Assembly (NCBI GenBank): GCA_947454295.1
Contig: CANGMO010000078.1
Location: forward strand, 1-8,475
DNA: 8,475 nt
Direction of reading: 5' to 3'
From: Verrucomicrobiota bacterium
Lineage (GTDB): Bacteria > Verrucomicrobiota > Verrucomicrobiia > Limisphaerales > UBA9464
Part shown: piece after piece, positions 1 to 7,400 of the stretch
Position numbering within the stretch: the first letter of the stretch is position 1
Layout of the letters: each line of letters starts with the position of its first letter
The notes under the pieces: generated by a model
Seen by the model: the letters and a program-made list of their open reading frames with translations, nothing else
Told to the model about the DNA's origin: nothing
Databases searched by the model: none
Made by a program: the position numbers and the translations under genes

Positions 1-931
1 GTTCATCGGCCCGTTGATCCAGGATTCCAAGGGCCATCTCCATCCGTGCCAGCGGCGAGCAAAGCTCGTGCGCGACGTCGCCCAGGAAGCGTTTTTGACC
101 ATTTACGAATCCGCCAAGCCGCGTGGACATCTGGTTGATGGCCGACCCCAGTCGTCCGAGTTCATCCCCGCGCTGGTCGTGCACGGCGATTTCGAAGTTT
201 CCCTCGGCAATGCGCTCCGTGGCGCGGGTCATTTGGCTGATGGATCGCGTCATCTGCCCAACGAACGGGAGCCACCACAGCACCGAAATCACGATGATCG
301 CCGAGCCGGCCCAGATCCACGGGGTGGGATGGAAAAAGAAGCCTCCACCGGAGAGCTGGTCCGACGAGATCATCAGAAACGTGGGACGATGCTGGTCCGG
401 ATCGGGAAGCATGGCGTCGATGATCAGCCAATAGCGTCCCGGATCCTGCGAGTGAACGAATCCAACCAGCGAATCCCCGCCGCGCCGTGGCGGACGCATC
501 GACTCCGGAGGCGGGAAGTCACCCAGTCGATCCGGAGTCGGGCCATCGAAGGCGTCAAACCCGGGCGGGCCTCCTCGGCTCCGGGGTGGACGGGTTTGCG
601 GTTTCCGGGCCAGGACCTGCATGACCTCCGCAGGCATTCGGGACTTCGGTCCGGCAATCGTCTCGCCGGTGATCCGCACGACCTGGAAGCGCACCCCGTG
701 AATCTTCGCATAGCGTTCCAACTCCTCGGTCCATTGCGGAAGGGGGCGGCTGCGCAGATCCAGGATCAGCGATTCGGCAACCGGCTGGGCGCGATCGCCA
801 ACCAAGCCGGCGAGGAGGCGCTCCAGTTTCAGCTGCGAGCGCAGAAAGAGGAGGGCGCAGACGCCCAGCAGGACGAGGTTCAGGAAGAACCAGCCCAGAA
901 ACTTGGCGTAGAGGGGGAGCCGCAGGGTCAT
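1..931 (-). CDS. CpxA-like sensor histidine kinase, 3' end cut off by the window edge
   Basis: This is an inner-membrane sensor kinase, partner of the response regulator upstream. Reading the minus strand from the ATG at 929-931 gives 310 uninterrupted residues that run off base 1. Seen: a first transmembrane helix at about residues 9-30, an extracytoplasmic region of about 31-203, a second helix at about 205-226 (WIWAGSAIIVISVLWW), and a HAMP linker at about 227-280 containing ERIAEGNFEIAV and DELGRLGSAIN. Next is the dimerisation/phosphoacceptor box RFLGDVAHELCSPLARME, with His288. The catalytic ATP-binding domain lies outside the window. The sensor region has a Pro/Arg/Gly-rich stretch (about 108-152) that is probably disordered. 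The H-box reads HELCSP instead of the common HELRTP. The start overlaps the regulator stop as ATGA, so the two are probably translationally coupled. The type is sure; the CpxA likeness rests on the H-box and context, and the ligand is unknown. Confidence 0.93.
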   Translation of the reverse strand, partial: MTLRLPLYAKFLGWFFLNLVLLGVCALLFLRSQLKLERLLAGLVGDRAQPVAESLILDLRSRPLPQWTEELERYAKIHGVRFQVVRITGETIAGPKSRMPAEVMQVLARKPQTRPPRSRGGPPGFDAFDGPTPDRLGDFPPPESMRPPRRGGDSLVGFVHSQDPGRYWLIIDAMLPDPDQHRPTFLMISSDQLSGGGFFFHPTPWIWAGSAIIVISVLWWLPFVGQMTRSISQMTRATERIAEGNFEIAVHDQRGDELGRLGSAINQMSTRLGGFVNGQKRFLGDVAHELCSPLARMEMALGILDQRADE

Positions 932-1668
932 GGCTCAGCCTCGGGATCGACCATCATGTAGCCGGCGGCCCGCAGCGTCCGAATGAAGCGCGGCTGGCGC
1001 GGATCATCGCCAAGCTTGCGGCGAAGCGCCGAGATGTGGACGTCGATCGAGCGGTCGAAGACGTCGTAGTTGCGGTCGCGGCATTCGTCGAGGAGCTGCT
1101 CGCGAGATTTCACGCGTCCCTTGGCCCGGGCCAGCGACACCAGGAGGTCAAACTCCACCGGCGTGAGTTGCACCGGTTGATCCCCGAGCACCACGGTGCG
1201 GGAGGCCGGGCGAACGTGCAGGCTCCCCACCACGATGTCGGTCTGGTCCTCGGCGGCAGGCGCCTGCGTGCGGTTCGAACGGCGCGTCACCGCCCGGAGG
1301 CGCGCGAGGAGTTCGCGGGTGGAAAAGGTCTTGGGCAGGTAGTCGTCGGCGCCGATTTCGAGACCCACGATCCGATCCGCCTCATCGCCCCGTGCGGTGA
1401 GCATGAGCACCGGGACATCGCTTTGGTGCCGGATGCGCTTCAGCACTTCAAAGCCGTCCATCCCTGGAAGCATCAGATCGAGGATGATGGCCTGCCAGGT
1501 TCCGGAGGTGGCGCGGAAGACACCGTCGGGGCCGGTATGGACGCACTCGACGCCATAGCCCATTGGCTCAAGGTAGTCGCGGATCAGTCGGCACAGCTTG
1601 CGGTCGTCGTCGATGACCAGGATCCGGCTGACTTCCGAGCTGGAGGAGGTGGGGTGGGGGACGCTCAT
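928..1668 (-). CDS. CpxR-like OmpR/PhoB-family response regulator
   Basis: This is a cytoplasmic DNA-binding response regulator, presumably phosphorylated by the kinase encoded just downstream. From the ATG at 1666-1668 it is 246 residues, the usual size for the family. The receiver domain (about 15-130) has acidic residues D20-D22, phosphoacceptor Asp64 in ILDLMLPGMDG, Thr91 in MLTARGDE and Lys113 in DDYLPKTFS. The winged-helix effector (about 145-242) shows LTPVEFDLL, the recognition-helix region FDRSIDVHISALRRKLGDD and the wing RTLRAAGYMMV. This resembles CpxR more than PhoB. The frame stays open to a TTG at 1746, but that would run the protein through the hairpin and phased half-sites of the divergent promoter, so I chose ATG 1668. 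No clear Shine-Dalgarno precedes it. The stop overlaps the kinase ATG. It probably controls itself and the divergent YHYH gene; that is inference from layout. Confidence 0.95.
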   Translation of the reverse strand: MSVPHPTSSSSEVSRILVIDDDRKLCRLIRDYLEPMGYGVECVHTGPDGVFRATSGTWQAIILDLMLPGMDGFEVLKRIRHQSDVPVLMLTARGDEADRIVGLEIGADDYLPKTFSTRELLARLRAVTRRSNRTQAPAAEDQTDIVVGSLHVRPASRTVVLGDQPVQLTPVEFDLLVSLARAKGRVKSREQLLDECRDRNYDVFDRSIDVHISALRRKLGDDPRQPRFIRTLRAAGYMMVDPEAEP

Positions 1669-1702
1669 CCGGGACGCAGCATATCTTTGGAGCTTTGATT
1701 GT

Positions 1703-1720
1703 CCGCTGTGTTTACAGCGG
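1703..1720. repeat. Perfect 7-bp inverted repeat in the divergent promoter
   Basis: CCGCTGT at 1703-1709 and ACAGCGG at 1714-1720 are exact inverted complements around the 4-base loop GTTT. The palindrome lies 35 bases upstream of the regulator ATG and about 85 upstream of the YHYH ATG. It could be an operator or a leader hairpin in the regulator mRNA. A terminator is unlikely because no T-run of useful length follows directly on either strand. Confidence 0.6.
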
Positions 1721-1759
1721 CTTAACAATTTTCCCGCGATTCGCAAACGCAGACTTAAC
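1710..1759. promoter_or_regulatory. Candidate OmpR-family binding sites, TTTAC/TTAAC half-sites in 11-bp phase
   Basis: TTTAC at 1711-1715 and TTAAC at 1722-1726 start exactly 11 bp apart. A further TTAAC at 1755-1759 starts 33 bp (three times 11) later. On the minus strand the first pair reads GTTAA-N6-GTAAA. OmpR/PhoB-family regulators bind tandem direct half-sites with a period of about 10-11 bp, and the E. coli CpxR consensus is GTAAA-N5-GTAAA. The regulator encoded next door is the natural candidate. The assignment is inference from spacing and position; no binding data are visible. Confidence 0.45.
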
Positions 1760-1805
1760 CCGGCGATGGCTTGATGGAGTCAGCAATCTCAACCACTCCG
1801 CTGCC

Positions 1806-3575
1806 ATGAACTCAGACTCAATCCTGCTCACCGCCCTCCTGGCGACCGCGTTCCTCCCGATCGCGGCCGTCGCTGGAGATCCCCGCACCGACCAATGGTA
1901 CGTCACGCAATCGGGCAAGTACGCCCGCATCTACACCGACGTTGCCGCCAAAACCTCAGGCACTGCGGTGACCACCTGGAGCAACGGCTCCCAGACCCAG
2001 TCACTCCCCGCCTACTCGGGCGTTCAGGAAGTCTATTCCTCGGACAATTGGGTGTACCTTCGCACCACGGGACTCGGAGTTCATGTGATGGGGCCCTGGT
2101 CCGCCGGGTTCCCGAACCTGCCGCAGAACCGGAAGATCCTGTATCGCATTCCGCGTAGCCCGTCGGTGCCCTCGACCCCCTCGCTCACCGGGTTGGGCTC
2201 CATCGGCTACTTCGTGGATGGCGTGGCGATGTTCGATTCGCGTGATGGCTTCTTCTGGAACGGCACTGCGGAAGGAAGTGGCGCCGGCAGCGGATTCTGG
2301 AACCGAGAGGCCTACGTGAATGAAGGGGCGACGTTCGATCCGGCCTACGCGCATCAGGAGCAGCAGGGCACCTACCACTACCACGCCAATCCCATCGCGC
2401 TGCGCTATCTGCTGGGCGATCACGTGGATTTCAACACCACCACCCGCACCTATTCCGAATCGACCGCACCGGTCACCCGGCATTCCCCGATCCTGGGTTG
2501 GGTGGCGGACGGATTTCCCGTCTATGGACCGTACGGCTATGCGGTGGCGACCAATCCCGCCAGCGGCGTGCGGCGCATGATCTCCGGGTTCCAGCTGCGC
2601 AATGGCCAGAAGGGAACCGACAACCTGACCACGACCGGCCGGGCGTCGATTCCCGCCTGGGCCAGCCGCCTTTCCGGCACCAGCGGTACCCAGACGGGGC
2701 CGGCGGTGTCCACCACCTATCCGCTGGGCCGATACATGGAGGACAATGCCTACCTGGGCGACCTCGGATACAAGCAGGGAGTCGATTTCGATCTCGATGA
2801 ATCCAATGGTCGGTTCTGCGTGACGCCAGAGTTCCCGAACGGCACTTACGCCTACTTCGTGAGCATCGCTGTCGATGGAACGCCGGTGTATCCCTACAAC
2901 ATCGGCCGGTCCTACCACGGAACCCCGTCGGGTGGGAACGTCACCACGATCTCCGAAACGGTGACCACCAACTTCGTGGGCGGTCCGTCGCGGCCGGTTG
3001 TTTTCGATGCACCCAAGGTTCAGGCCGGTGTGGTGAGCCTCGTGTGGAGTGCGGTTGAAGGCGGAAGCTATCAGTTGGAGTCCTCGACCGATCTCAAGAC
3101 GTGGAGTGGAACCGGGGAAACGATTGCCGCCTCCAGCAACGTCGGCACGGCGAACGCGGGGTCGACCACGGCAGGTGGGGATCGGCGCTACTATCGCGTG
3201 GCGACCGCAACTCTCGCAGAGTTTGATCCGGTGACCGGAACGGCGAACACCGGAGGCGGTGGTGGTGGCGGCGGTGGAACCCAGGGTCCGCCCCTGGCAT
3301 CGATCTCGCCGATCAGTGGGTCACGCGGCACCACGGTCACGGTGACGATGACGCTGGGACAAAACCCACCGCCTGCAATGGTCAATCCCTCGTCAGCAAC
3401 GTTGGGAACCATTGCGGGAACCAATGTGACCCGCTCCGGCAACACGGTGACGGCGACGTTTGCGATCCCGTCAAATGCAGCGACCGGTGCGGTGACTGCC
3501 AGCGTCATGTTCCCCGGACCGCAGGGCTCGGGAGACGTCACGTTTGCGCTGCAGAATGGGTTCACCATTAAGTGA
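1806..3575 (+). CDS. Secreted YHYH-domain protein with C-terminal beta domains
   Basis: This is an exported protein of 589 residues from the ATG at 1806. That start gives a typical signal peptide (MNSDSILLTALLATAFLPIAAVAG), while the longer frame from TTG 1695 would bury it. No strong Shine-Dalgarno is visible. The body (about 25-390) is a YHYH domain: the name motif is at 190-193 (GTYHYHANP), followed by GWVADGFPVYGPYGY at 231-245 and DLDESNGRFCVTPEFPNGTY at 329-348. A beta domain (about 395-470) contains SYQLESSTDLKTW, a pattern I associate with verrucomicrobial secreted proteins. A run of nine glycines (483-491) links to a last Ig/IPT-like domain (about 495-589; ISPISGSRGTTVTVT, RSGNTVTATFAIP). 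YHYH proteins are widespread but have no established biochemical function, so none is assigned. Its position divergent from a CpxRA-like pair suggests it is a target of that system. No anchor or sorting signal is evident. Confidence 0.9.
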   Translation: MNSDSILLTALLATAFLPIAAVAGDPRTDQWYVTQSGKYARIYTDVAAKTSGTAVTTWSNGSQTQSLPAYSGVQEVYSSDNWVYLRTTGLGVHVMGPWSAGFPNLPQNRKILYRIPRSPSVPSTPSLTGLGSIGYFVDGVAMFDSRDGFFWNGTAEGSGAGSGFWNREAYVNEGATFDPAYAHQEQQGTYHYHANPIALRYLLGDHVDFNTTTRTYSESTAPVTRHSPILGWVADGFPVYGPYGYAVATNPASGVRRMISGFQLRNGQKGTDNLTTTGRASIPAWASRLSGTSGTQTGPAVSTTYPLGRYMEDNAYLGDLGYKQGVDFDLDESNGRFCVTPEFPNGTYAYFVSIAVDGTPVYPYNIGRSYHGTPSGGNVTTISETVTTNFVGGPSRPVVFDAPKVQAGVVSLVWSAVEGGSYQLESSTDLKTWSGTGETIAASSNVGTANAGSTTAGGDRRYYRVATATLAEFDPVTGTANTGGGGGGGGGTQGPPLASISPISGSRGTTVTVTMTLGQNPPPAMVNPSSATLGTIAGTNVTRSGNTVTATFAIPSNAATGAVTASVMFPGPQGSGDVTFALQNGFTIK

Positions 3576-3596
3576 GTCGCCGATTCATTCATCTCA

Positions 3597-3642
3597 CGCC
3601 CCGTCGTTTCCAGTGGATGGAGACGACGGGGCGTTCTGCTTT
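3597..3642 (+). terminator. Rho-independent-type terminator after the YHYH gene
   Basis: CGCCCCGTCGT (3597-3607) pairs perfectly with ACGACGGGGCG (3623-3633). The stem extends inward by a T-G wobble and TCCA/TGGA pairing (3609-3612 with 3618-3621), leaving a 5-base loop. The 3' side is followed by TTCTGCTTT. The hairpin starts 22 bases after the YHYH stop codon. The T-tract is interrupted, so termination strength is less certain than the fold. Confidence 0.8.
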
Positions 3643-3883
3643 GGGGTGAAATTCCCGCAACACTTTCAGCGGATAATTCTAGCCTTCCACCCGAGGGGTT
3701 TGAGTAAGGTAGCGGAAACCCCCGAAATGAATTCGCTTCACGAAACCCGAAACTTCGGGACGACGTGTCGGCACTGGTGTGGCGTCGTGGATCGGGTGTT
3801 TATGCATTGCAGGCGCACAGGAACCGCGTGCGTATCGTGCCTCCGCTGAGTTAAACCACCTCGTTCTGGAACCCTCGAGCGTC
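3643..3883 (+). promoter_or_regulatory. Promoter/leader region of the SET-synthetase operon
   Basis: About 240 bases lie between the terminator and the SET gene with no convincing gene. Seen: a possible -10-like GATAAT (3672-3677) without a good -35, a small hairpin CCCGA-AACT-TCGGG (3746-3759), and a possible 40-codon frame from ATG 3727 to the stop at 3847-3849. That peptide would have five Cys (including CRHWC and CVSC) but lacks a well-spaced Shine-Dalgarno, so I do not call it a gene. The SET frame is also open upstream to GTG 3779. No riboswitch class is recognised. Confidence 0.45.
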
Positions 3884-4417
3884 ATGTTGAAGTCCATTGA
3901 TTCCATTCCTTCCATTCAACTGGCCCATGGTGGCCGGGTTGGAGTTGCCCAGGCCATGGGCGAGTTTTCAGTGCTGGCCGCCGTGCCAATCCAGACCGGC
4001 GAGGTGGTCTTCCGCATTGAGGGTCTGCAGGTGGAGGTGCCATCCCGGTTTTCGGTCCAGGTAGATGAGCGCTGGCACATCGATCTTGCCCATGGCGCCT
4101 CCGAGGCGGAGATCATTCTCCATCATCCCTGGCGCTTCATGAACCACAGCTGCGATCCCAGCGCGCGGATCGTGAGTCGCGAGGTGCGGGCGGTTCGCCC
4201 GATCCTTCCCGGCGACGAGATCACCTTCGACTACGACACGACCGAGATGGACATGGCGGAGCCGTTCGACTGCCGCTGCGGTGCGGCGGCCTGCCGCGGG
4301 TGGGTCGGTGGATTTGTTCACCTTGAAGAACTGCATCGTGAACGGCTGCGCCGCCTGCTGGCTCCCTACCTGGTGCGACGGATCGGTCGGATGGATGGGG
4401 CTCGCGCCCAGGCATGA
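3884..4417 (+). CDS. Small SET-domain (lysine) methyltransferase
   Basis: This is a predicted S-adenosylmethionine-dependent methyltransferase of 177 residues from ATG 3884. The frame extends upstream to GTG 3779, but the SET similarity begins only after ATG 3884, so the shorter start is preferred; the Shine-Dalgarno is weak. Seen: an N-terminal SET strand region with AAVPIQTGEVVFRIEG, the core motif FMNHSCDPSAR (Asn87-His88-Ser89-Cys90), the pseudoknot motif GDEITFDYDTTE (110-121) with the presumed catalytic Tyr117, and a post-SET zinc motif CRCGAAACRG (Cys130, Cys132, Cys137). In the family Cys90 normally completes the zinc site. The usual N-terminal GxG cofactor motif is poorly conserved (around GEFSVLA). 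SET enzymes generally methylate lysine side chains on proteins; this substrate is unknown. Its stop overlaps the synthetase start as ATGA, implying coupled translation and a shared pathway. Methylation of the synthetase's product is an inference only. Confidence 0.9.
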   Translation: MLKSIDSIPSIQLAHGGRVGVAQAMGEFSVLAAVPIQTGEVVFRIEGLQVEVPSRFSVQVDERWHIDLAHGASEAEIILHHPWRFMNHSCDPSARIVSREVRAVRPILPGDEITFDYDTTEMDMAEPFDCRCGAAACRGWVGGFVHLEELHRERLRRLLAPYLVRRIGRMDGARAQA

Positions 4418-7400
4418 ACTCACCGGCGGACCCCGCCTCGATTCCTGATTCCGCACCGGCGGCCGGTTCCCCCCGTCTGCTTCATGAGATCTTCCGTCGC
4501 ACGGCCCTTCGATGGCCGGAGCGGGTGGCCCTGGAAATCCCTCCCGGATCCGAACGCCCCGCACGACACTCCCTGACCTATTCCGAACTGGAGGCCGCCT
4601 CCGATCAGCTCGCGGCATGGATTGCGCCGCAGGTGAACGCGGATTCGGTGGTGGCGCTGGCCATTCCCCGCACGGACCCCTGGTTGTTCATCGGTCAACT
4701 GGCGGTCCTGAAGGCCGGAGCTGCCTACACCTGCCTCGACGCGGCGTTCCCCGACGGGCAAGTGGCGGAGATTTTGCGTGATGCCGCGTCCACGCTGCTG
4801 CTGACCGATGAAGCCGGTGTCGCCCGTGCTGCGCGTGCCGGATGGAGTGGGGTTCATCCGATCATTCCCGGAACTCTTGCGCGCAACGACACGATGCTGG
4901 TTCCCCGGGTTTCGGTGGAACCGCAGCACCTGGCCTATCTGATTTACACCTCGGGAACGACAGGTCGACCCAAGGGCGTGATGATCGAGCATCGTTCGGT
5001 GGTGAATCTGGTGGATTCCGATCTCGAGGCGTTCCGACTCACGCCGTCCGATCGCGTCGCCCAGGGCTCCTCCGCCGCCTACGATTCCTCCGTGGAAGAG
5101 CTGTGGCTCGCTTGGGCCGCCGGAGCTGCGGCGGTGGTGATGGATGATGAAGCGGCCCGGCTGGGGCCCGATCTCGTTCCGTGGCTCCAGCGCGAGCGGA
5201 TTTCGGTGCTTTGTCCGCCGCCGACTCTGCTCCGCACGACCGGATGCGATCGCCCCTGGGAGGCGCTGCCAGACTTGCGACTGCTCTATGTTGGGGGGGA
5301 AGCCCTGCCGCAGGATGTCGCAGATCGCTGGGGGCGCGGGTGTCAGCTCGTGAATGGATACGGTCCCACCGAATGCACGGTGACCTCGGTGCGTGGGCCG
5401 ATTCGGCCGGGCGATCCCATCACGATCGGCCGACCCGTGCGTGGAGTGGTGGCGTGGATTCTGGATGATGCCCTCCAGCCGGTACCCGATGGCGCGGAGG
5501 GCGAGTTGTGTCTGGGTGGCGTGGCGCTCGCACGGGGTTATCGAAATCTTCCCGAAGTCACCGCGGAAAAGTTTCCGACGCTGCACGGGCTTGGACGCAT
5601 CTACCGCACGGGTGACCTGGTGGTGCGTGGACCGGATGGCATCCTCACCTGCCTTGGACGGGTGGATGCACAGGTCAAGATCCGGGGATACCGCATCGAA
5701 CTGGAAGCCATTGAGGCCCGGCTTTCGGAATGTGAAGGCGTCCGGGCTGCGGCCTGCGCGGTGCGCGGGGACACCGGGGCGGAACGATTGGTTGCCTTCG
5801 TGGTTCCGGTGGATGCCTCGGTGGCGATGGAGCCCGCCCGGCTGCAACGATGGCTCGGCGCGGTGCTCCCGCCCTACATGGTGCCCGGAATCTTCGTGGC
5901 CATCGAAAGCCTGCCCCGCTCGGTGGGTGGCAAGATTCAGCGACGCGCACTGCCGGAGGTTCGGGATCTGGCGGGCGCCGTCTGGCTGGATCCGGAGGGG
6001 GAACCGAATGCCGGTCGAACGGCGGAATCCCCCGTAGAGCGAGCCCTCGCCGGGGCGTGCGCCCAGGCGCTGCGTCGGGAATCGGGCGCGGTGCTGCCGG
6101 TGGATGCCGACTTTTTCTCGGGGCTGGGGGGCGATTCGCTGACGGCCGCCCTGTGGATTTCACGGCTGCGTGAACTTCCGGAGACCGCTTCGCTCACAGT
6201 TCGCGACATCTACGAATGCCGGACCATCGCCGCGCTGGCACAGCGTGCCGCGACCGGCGCCGGGTCCTCGGAGACTGGCGACGCGGCAATCGCCGGGGGC
6301 GGGGAAGACGTGACCGCCGGACAAAGGTTGTTCGCCACCTGTCTTCAAGCGGCCTCGATTGCCGTGAATCTCGTGGTGCTGTCGGCCCTGCTTTATGTCA
6401 CGGCGTTTTGGGTTCTTCCGTGGCTGGTGGCCGTGCTGGGTTGGGTGCCGCTGGTGCTGGGATTCCCAGGACTGATGTTCTTGGTGCTATGCGTGTACAC
6501 GCCAATTTCCATCGCGCTCGCGGTGGGATTCAAGCGACTCCTCATCGGTCGCTATCGTCCGGGACGCGAACCGGTGTGGGGCTCGTTCTATCTCCGCCAC
6601 TGGACCGTTCTGCAGATGGTGCGACGCGTGCCGTGGGGATTTCTTGAGGGAACCGAGCTTCTCAACATGGCGCTCCGGGCATTGGGCGCACGGATTGGAA
6701 AGCGGGTTCACATCCATCGAGGCGTGGATTTGTTCCGGGGCGGGTGGGATCTCCTGGAAATTGGAGACGATGTCACCCTGTCCGAGGAGGCCTCCATCCG
6801 TCTGGTGGAGCTGGAAGCGCGGCAGTTGGTGATGGGGCCCGTGGTGCTGGAGGCGGGCTGCACTCTGGCAACCCGGGCCGGGGTGGGCGGCGAAACGCGC
6901 GTGGGAACCGGGGCGGTGCTGACACCGCTGTCCTCACTGGCTCGCGGTGCCAGCATTCCGGCGGGAGAACGCTGGGATGGAATTCCCGCGCGACGGGTCG
7001 GCGAGGCGCTTCCTGCTCCGGCGGTCACCGAATCCGGACCGGTGTTGTCACCGCTGTCCCATGCCGTCGCCATGCTGCTGGTGCGGTTGGCCACGTCCTG
7101 GATTCTGGCGCTGCCGCTGGAGCTCGCGGCGCTGGCCTTCGCGCATTGGAGCGGGGTGGATGCCGAGGCGGCCCTGGATTGGATGGAGTCGCCGCACCTT
7201 TCGGTTCGCGGGGTGCTGGCCGCCACCGCCACCTTCCTGGCACCCGTGCCCCTGTCGCTGTTGCTGGAGGCCGCATTGTGCCGCGCCCTGGGACGGGTGG
7301 AAGCCGGGGTGATGTCGCGCTATGGCTGGTCCTACCTGCGTGTGTGGACCAAGACCGGTCTCGTGCAGTCGGCCGGCAACTGGCTTTACGGAACGCTCTT

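Larger units (their letters stand above)
1669..1805. promoter_or_regulatory. Divergent intergenic regulatory region between regulator and YHYH gene
   Basis: These 137 bases separate two genes pointing away from each other and must hold both promoters. The region is more AT-rich in the middle (about 1721-1733) than the flanking coding sequence. I could not pick convincing -35/-10 pairs on either strand. On the minus strand TTGTTA (complement of 1723-1728) and GACAAT (complement of 1698-1703) are possible, but the 19-base spacer is long. The region also holds a perfect hairpin and phased TTAAC-type half-sites, listed separately. Confidence 0.7.

Noticed and set aside
424..711. Minus-strand frame of 95 codons, with another at 162-431 suggesting a broken kinase
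   Set aside because: The kinase reads through this whole stretch in one open frame from 931 to the edge. These are other-frame shadows, and there is no frameshift.
14..961. Plus-strand frame of 315 codons antisense to the kinase
   Set aside because: The product has no recognisable domain and lies opposite a kinase with clear transmembrane, HAMP and H-box features; long antisense frames are common in GC-rich DNA.
2001..2918. Minus-strand frame of 305 codons inside the YHYH gene
   Set aside because: The opposite strand encodes the conserved YHYH motifs; this frame gives low-complexity sequence with no family features.
3252..3280. GGN-rich run that could be an unstable microsatellite
   Set aside because: It encodes a nine-glycine linker between two beta domains with mixed codons, an ordinary solution for a flexible linker.
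3727..3849. Possible 40-residue Cys-rich peptide (five Cys) upstream of the SET gene
   Set aside because: No well-spaced ribosome binding site and no recognised family; mentioned only as part of the leader.
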